DNA of 64,000 bases from Hyphococcus aureus. GTDB taxonomy: Bacteria; Pseudomonadota; Alphaproteobacteria; Caulobacterales; Parvularculaceae. How positions within the stretch are numbered: the stretch's first letter is position 1; every line of letters starts with the position of its first letter. The notes beneath the pieces were generated by a model. That model saw nothing but the letters and a program-made list of their open reading frames with translations. It ran no database searches and was not told the origin of the DNA. The DNA lies in NCBI RefSeq assembly GCF_042643165.1, contig NZ_JBHRSH010000001.1, forward strand, positions 1,612,001 through 1,676,000, given 5' to 3'. A program made the translations under genes and the position numbers. This document shows positions 60,072-64,000 of this stretch, piece by piece.

Positions 60072-61793
60072 ATGCTCAACCGCAATTTTTCCTCCCTTTT
60101 CGCAGTCTCTGCATTGGCGCTTGTCGCGGCTTGTTCAGGCCAGGACGCATCGACCGCGCCTGATAAGGCCGCGCCGGAAAAGGCGGCAGGCGAAGAGGCG
60201 GCCTCTGAGGAGAAAATGATGGCTGGTCAAGACGAGTTGAAAACCATGCGCGCCCAGTTCGCGGTTGTTGAGATGGAGGCCGACACCTCCTTCCTCACGG
60301 ATGAGGAGCGGCAGGTTGTCAACAAACTCAACCAGGTCGGCACTCTGATGTCGAAAATCTATCTGCGCCAGCGCAGCGAGATGAACCCTGCATGGCGTGC
60401 GGAAATTGAAGCGGGCGGCAATGAGCTGCTGCTTGAGATGTTCGATCTTCATTTCGGTCCATGGGATACGCTCGACCACAACAAGCCGTTTTACGGTGAG
60501 ATGGAATTGCCGGAAGGCGCGGCGTTCTATCCCGCCGATATGACCAAGCAGGAATTCGCCGCCTGGATCGCCGCGCATCCTGAAGACGAGGACGCTTTCA
60601 CCAGCGGTTACACCGTGATCCGCCGCACGGATGACGGCGGACTAAAGGCCATTCCCTATTCTGAACATTACCGCGAATTTTTGGAGCCAGCGGCGGCGTT
60701 GCTGCGCGAGGCGGCGGACATCACCACTAATGAAAGCCTCAAGAAATTCCTGACGCTCCGCGCGGATGCGTTCCTCTCTGACGATTACTATGAATCGGAA
60801 ATGGCGTGGATGGACCTTCAAGGCCCCATTGAAGCGGCCATTGGGCCATATGAGGTCTATACGGACGGCCTGTTCGGCTACAAGACCGCCTTTGAAGCCT
60901 TCATTACGATCAAGAATCCGGAAGAAAGCGCAGCGCTCGCTAAATATAAAGATTACCTCCGCGACATGGAGGCGAATTTGCCGGTCGATGAGAGCTATAA
61001 AAATTTCAAGCGCGGTTTTGAATCGCCCATCGCCGTCACCTATCAGGTTCATGGCGGCGGCGACAATGTGCCGGGCGTTCAGACCATCGCCTTCAACCTG
61101 CCGAATGACGAGCGGGTGCGCGAAGCGAAAGGCGCCAAGAAAGTCCTGCTCAACAATGTGCTGGGCGCAAAGTTTGACCGCATTCTGGCGCCAATGGCCG
61201 AAGACGTGCTTGTAGACGGGCAGGCGTCGCTGCTCATGAAAAAATACATGTCCGGCGAAACGCTGTTCCATGAACTCTCCCACAGCCTCGGGCCTGGCAC
61301 GATCACGGTTGATGGTGAAGAGACGACGGTGAACGCCCAGTTGCAGGAGCTTTATTCTGCGGTTGAGGAAGGCAAAGCCGATGTCATGGGCGCCTATAAC
61401 ATTCTGTATATGATGGAGCGGGGCGACATGCCGGCGGCGGAGAAAGAAAATTTCCTCGCCACCTATTTTGTCGGGCTGTTCCGCGCCATGCGTTTCGGCA
61501 TTAACGAAGCGCATGGAAAAGGCGCGGCGTTTCAGTATTCCTATTTCAAGGAAGCGGGCGCCTTTTCGTGGGACGCGCAGGCGGAGCGCTACGTGATTGA
61601 TTTCGCGAAGCTGGAACAGGCGATTTCCGACCTGACGCGCGATGTTGTTATCGTTCAGGGCGATGGCGACTATGATGGGGCAAAAACTTTCCTCAACACA
61701 TATGCCAAACTTGATGAACATGCGGAAAGTATCATCGCTTCGCTCACTGATCTGCCGGTGGATATTCAGCCGGTTTATGCGGATGAGCTTTAA
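60072..61793 (+). CDS. Dipeptidyl peptidase III-like (M49) zinc lipoprotein
   Basis: 573-residue lipoprotein (LVAACS) with a zinc peptidase core: HELSH (400-404) and EEGKAD (432-437), the two zinc motifs of the M49/DPP III fold, here with HEXXH in place of the classic HEXXGH. The segment after the lipobox is Ala/Glu-rich linker. Family members remove dipeptides or, in the bacterial branch, have unknown substrates. It is coupled to the serine hydrolase gene (2 bases). Confidence 0.85.
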   Translation: MLNRNFSSLFAVSALALVAACSGQDASTAPDKAAPEKAAGEEAASEEKMMAGQDELKTMRAQFAVVEMEADTSFLTDEERQVVNKLNQVGTLMSKIYLRQRSEMNPAWRAEIEAGGNELLLEMFDLHFGPWDTLDHNKPFYGEMELPEGAAFYPADMTKQEFAAWIAAHPEDEDAFTSGYTVIRRTDDGGLKAIPYSEHYREFLEPAAALLREAADITTNESLKKFLTLRADAFLSDDYYESEMAWMDLQGPIEAAIGPYEVYTDGLFGYKTAFEAFITIKNPEESAALAKYKDYLRDMEANLPVDESYKNFKRGFESPIAVTYQVHGGGDNVPGVQTIAFNLPNDERVREAKGAKKVLLNNVLGAKFDRILAPMAEDVLVDGQASLLMKKYMSGETLFHELSHSLGPGTITVDGEETTVNAQLQELYSAVEEGKADVMGAYNILYMMERGDMPAAEKENFLATYFVGLFRAMRFGINEAHGKGAAFQYSYFKEAGAFSWDAQAERYVIDFAKLEQAISDLTRDVVIVQGDGDYDGAKTFLNTYAKLDEHAESIIASLTDLPVDIQPVYADEL

Positions 61794-61795
61794 GC

Positions 61796-63166
61796 ATGAA
61801 ACCCTCACTGATCTCCGCCATAGCGTTGCCTCTCATGGCCAGCGCTGCGCATGCGCAAACGCCTGACCCTGCCCATCTTTCCAATGTGGCGGGCTACAAG
61901 GCGGCGTTTACCTGTTCGGCGCATTTTAACGCTGACCGCTCAGTTGATGAAATCGCTGGCGACGAGCTTCACCGCATCTATCCGGATTATCGCGAAGCCA
62001 TGGCGGCGCTGCCTGATGCGGTGATCGACGATAAGGCAAAGACGGTTTTGGTCCGTTATGAAGGCGGTGCTCGCATGGCCGCCTGGCGTCCATATCTCGG
62101 TTGTGCGCAACTGCCCGCCATGGCGGATAAAGACGCCATTGGCGCGCTTCCCTATGTTAAATCTTTCTGGGATCGCAAGGCGCCTAGCCCGCTGACCGAG
62201 CGTCTCAGCAATGATCCCGATTTGTTGGGCATTGTTGACGTGGCCTTTGACCGCGCCACCTATGGAGAGGGGACGGAGACGACGGCCGTTCTCGTCCTGA
62301 AAGACGGCGCTGTCATAGCGGAAAAATACCGTGACGGCTTTGACGCTGCGACGCCGCAGCGCACATGGTCTGTGGCGAAATCGATTGCAGCGACAGTGAT
62401 CGGCGCCGCGGTCCATGACGGACTTATCGAGGTTGACAAACCGGCGGGACTTGCCGCGTGGGGCTCGCCTGGCGATCCACGCGGCGCCATCACGCTTGAA
62501 AACCTGCTGCACATGTCCAGCGGTCTCACATCGCCGACTGCGGGCAATCGAACCGACGATGTTTATTTCGGCGGCGGGCGTGTTGTCGATCATGCGATTA
62601 CGAACCGTCTTGTCGCGGCGCCGGGAACACGCTGGCGCTATGCGAATAATGACACCATGACGGCGATGCGGGCCCTGCGCGAGCGCATGAAGAACGACCA
62701 GCAATATATTGAGTATCCATTCTGGCGCGTGTTGTTGCCGCTTGGCATGGAGCACACCTTTCTGGAAACTGACTGGAATGGCGATTTCGTCATGTCGTCA
62801 CAGGTATGGACGACCGCGCGCGATCTTTCGCGTATCGGGCTTCTTTATCTGGCTGACGGCGTCTGGGAAGGCGAGCGCATCCTGCCCAAAGGGTGGGCCA
62901 ATTATGTGGCGACGCCTGCGCCGGCGCAGCCGCCTCTAACTCGCGCCAATGGCGCACAGATGCCCGGTTACGGCGCCCAGTTCTGGCTTTTCGGCGAACG
63001 CCACGGGCTGCCGGAAGGAACCTACGCGGCGCAAGGCAATCGCGGGCAATATCTGGTGATCATTCCTGCGCACAACATGCTCGTGGTGCGCAGGGGATTC
63101 GACGATGGCGGTGGTTTCGATATTGCGAAATTCTCCGCCGATCTTCTCGCCGCGCTGGAGGGCTAA
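61796..63166 (+). CDS. Serine hydrolase (beta-lactamase class C-like)
   Basis: 456-residue secreted protein with a Sec signal peptide (cleavage near AHA-Q). The penicillin-binding fold is shown by S192-V-A-K195 (TWSVAKSIAAT), a YANND motif for the Tyr-x-Asn element and a C-terminal Gly-rich strand region (AQGNRGQYLVIIP). It is probably an esterase, D-aminopeptidase or peptide hydrolase; resistance to antibiotics is not implied. A ~130-residue N-terminal segment before the fold has two cysteines (Cys40, Cys103). Confidence 0.87.
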   Translation: MKPSLISAIALPLMASAAHAQTPDPAHLSNVAGYKAAFTCSAHFNADRSVDEIAGDELHRIYPDYREAMAALPDAVIDDKAKTVLVRYEGGARMAAWRPYLGCAQLPAMADKDAIGALPYVKSFWDRKAPSPLTERLSNDPDLLGIVDVAFDRATYGEGTETTAVLVLKDGAVIAEKYRDGFDAATPQRTWSVAKSIAATVIGAAVHDGLIEVDKPAGLAAWGSPGDPRGAITLENLLHMSSGLTSPTAGNRTDDVYFGGGRVVDHAITNRLVAAPGTRWRYANNDTMTAMRALRERMKNDQQYIEYPFWRVLLPLGMEHTFLETDWNGDFVMSSQVWTTARDLSRIGLLYLADGVWEGERILPKGWANYVATPAPAQPPLTRANGAQMPGYGAQFWLFGERHGLPEGTYAAQGNRGQYLVIIPAHNMLVVRRGFDDGGGFDIAKFSADLLAALEG

Positions 63167-63284
63167 CCTTACCTGAAAGACAGGTTTTCCCTGACGAAAG
63201 TCAGAGATGTCTCCCGCCATCCGCCAGTAAAGGCGGGGTGCGCGCGCTCCTATCTCCTGCGCTCAAAGAGAGAAGGAACAAGGC

Positions 63285-64000
63285 ATGACGACCTATAGAA
63301 AAAAACTGCCGCAACTGGGTGAGGACATTTTCCTGACCGACAGCGGCATGGAAACGGATCTTCTGTTCAACAAGGGATTTGAGTTGCCGCATTTCGCGTC
63401 TTTCACCTTGCTGAAGGATGAAAAGGGCCGTGCGGCCATGCGCGAATATTGTCTGGAGCATGCGCGGCTAGCGAAACGGTATGGCTTCGGCTTTATTTTC
63501 GAAACGGCAACCTGGCGCGCAAGCCCCGATTGGGGCCCAAAGCTCGGTTACGACCGCGCCGCGCTGGAAGCGGCGAATCGCGACGCCATTGCGCTTATTG
63601 AAGAGGTGCGCGACGAAGCAGCGCTCGAGCGGCCTTTCGTCATCTCAGCCAATGTCGGACCGCGCGGCGACGGCTACCAGGCGGGCGCTCTGATGACAGT
63701 GCAAGAGGCGGAAGACTATCACTCGTTTCAGGCGGAGATTTTCGTCGGCACGGCGGCGGACATCACGACTGCGCTGACCATGAACAATACGCCGGAAGCG
63801 ATTGGCTTTGTGAATGCAGCGGCGGCGGCGGGAATGCCTTGCGCCGTGTCGTTCACGGTCGAGACCGATGGGCGCCTGCCATCCGGTCAGCCATTGGGCG
63901 AAGCGATTATGGAAACGGATTTCGAAGCGCGAAAAGCGCCAGCCTATTACATGATCAACTGTGCACATCCGACCCATTTTACAAATGTGCTGCGCGATAG
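63285..64000 (+). CDS. Homocysteine S-methyltransferase family protein, 3'-truncated by window edge
   Basis: The first 238 residues of a roughly 310-residue protein open to the end of the window. FLTDSGMETDLLFNKGFELP opens the family, GFIFETATWRASPDWG and FVISANVGPRGDGY continue it, and the first zinc Cys lies in MINCAHPTHF. Methylates homocysteine to methionine, commonly with S-methylmethionine or betaine-type donors. GAAGGA precedes ATG 63285. No stop codon falls inside the window. Confidence 0.9.
   Translation, partial: MTTYRKKLPQLGEDIFLTDSGMETDLLFNKGFELPHFASFTLLKDEKGRAAMREYCLEHARLAKRYGFGFIFETATWRASPDWGPKLGYDRAALEAANRDAIALIEEVRDEAALERPFVISANVGPRGDGYQAGALMTVQEAEDYHSFQAEIFVGTAADITTALTMNNTPEAIGFVNAAAAAGMPCAVSFTVETDGRLPSGQPLGEAIMETDFEARKAPAYYMINCAHPTHFTNVLRD

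Noticed and set aside
63167..63284. Possible SAM-responsive riboswitch before the homocysteine methyltransferase gene
   Set aside because: Several small hairpins but none of the SAM-I, SAM-II, SAM/SAH or SAH riboswitch cores I can recognise.

Overview
The window comes from a GC-rich alphaproteobacterial chromosome (roughly 60% G+C by eye). The evidence is the conserved order mutY / DUF721 / DsbA-like / smc, a separate F0 operon with a duplicated b subunit (atpI-B-E-F'-F), rnhB next to the cell-cycle methyltransferase gene ccrM (GANTC) with a CtrA-like promoter box, rpmH-rnpA-yidC-yihA, a phasin, and sigma-32 and Fur-like sites of alphaproteobacterial type. A glycine-to-betaine methylation pathway, a VPLPA-CTERM-type surface protein and a lipoprotein-rich gene set fit a marine Caulobacterales / Hyphomonadaceae / Parvularculaceae-like organism; that placement is inference. 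No insertion sequence, prophage, CRISPR array or rRNA operon was seen. There is one tRNA gene.

Layout. 1-6.0 kb: end of an acyl-CoA carboxylase beta subunit, a DUF2799 lipoprotein, a LOG-quinone reductase pair, a spinster-type MFS transporter with a coupled DUF1801 gene. 6.0-9.9 kb: an exported methyltransferase-like protein and a two-gene glycine betaine synthesis operon (GSMT then SDMT), then a GNAT and a DUF2267 gene. 10-14.3 kb: metG, a small lipoprotein, an SDR, DUF924 and a VPLPA-CTERM protein. 14.5-20.6 kb: mutY divergent from dciA-like / dsbA-like / smc, closed by a strong terminator. 20.6-24.9 kb: an eight-gene ArsR-controlled operon (ArsR, VOC, three SRPBCC paralogues, VOC, GST, DUF1428) with two operator dyads, one over the start codon. 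25.1-28 kb: F0 ATP synthase operon followed by a compound palindromic repeat. 28-32.9 kb: acid phosphatase and lipocalin lipoproteins, an AT-rich protein with two PD-(D/E)XK-like nuclease signatures, ccrM and rnhB. 33-36.2 kb: an aspartate/aromatic aminotransferase, LigAB ring-cleavage dioxygenase, a YdeI-like gene and tRNA-Arg(ACG). 36.4-41.8 kb: gamma-glutamyltransferase, then an operon of TVP38, flavin disulfide reductase-like protein and an orphan histidine kinase. 42-47.6 kb: rpmH, rnpA, yidC, yihA, xerC, alanine symporter. 47.7-55.4 kb: two transsulfuration enzymes, Hsp20 with a sigma-32 promoter, YaiI, a copper-storage protein, ArsC-like, mnmC and phasin. 55.4-64 kb: an iron-uptake unit (PiuC hydroxylase and TonB receptor with a Fur-like dyad), a lytic transglycosylase, a DPP III-like lipoprotein coupled to a serine hydrolase, and the start of a homocysteine S-methyltransferase.

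How the genes fit together. Several units form pathways: de novo betaine synthesis, reverse transsulfuration (cystathionine beta-synthase plus gamma-lyase-like enzyme) with homocysteine methylation at the end, iron acquisition, membrane biogenesis (YidC/YihA), and cell-cycle functions (ccrM, smc, xerC, dciA-like). The least understood parts are the ArsR/SRPBCC/VOC operon, the tandem-nuclease gene converging on ccrM, and the TVP38/reductase/kinase operon.
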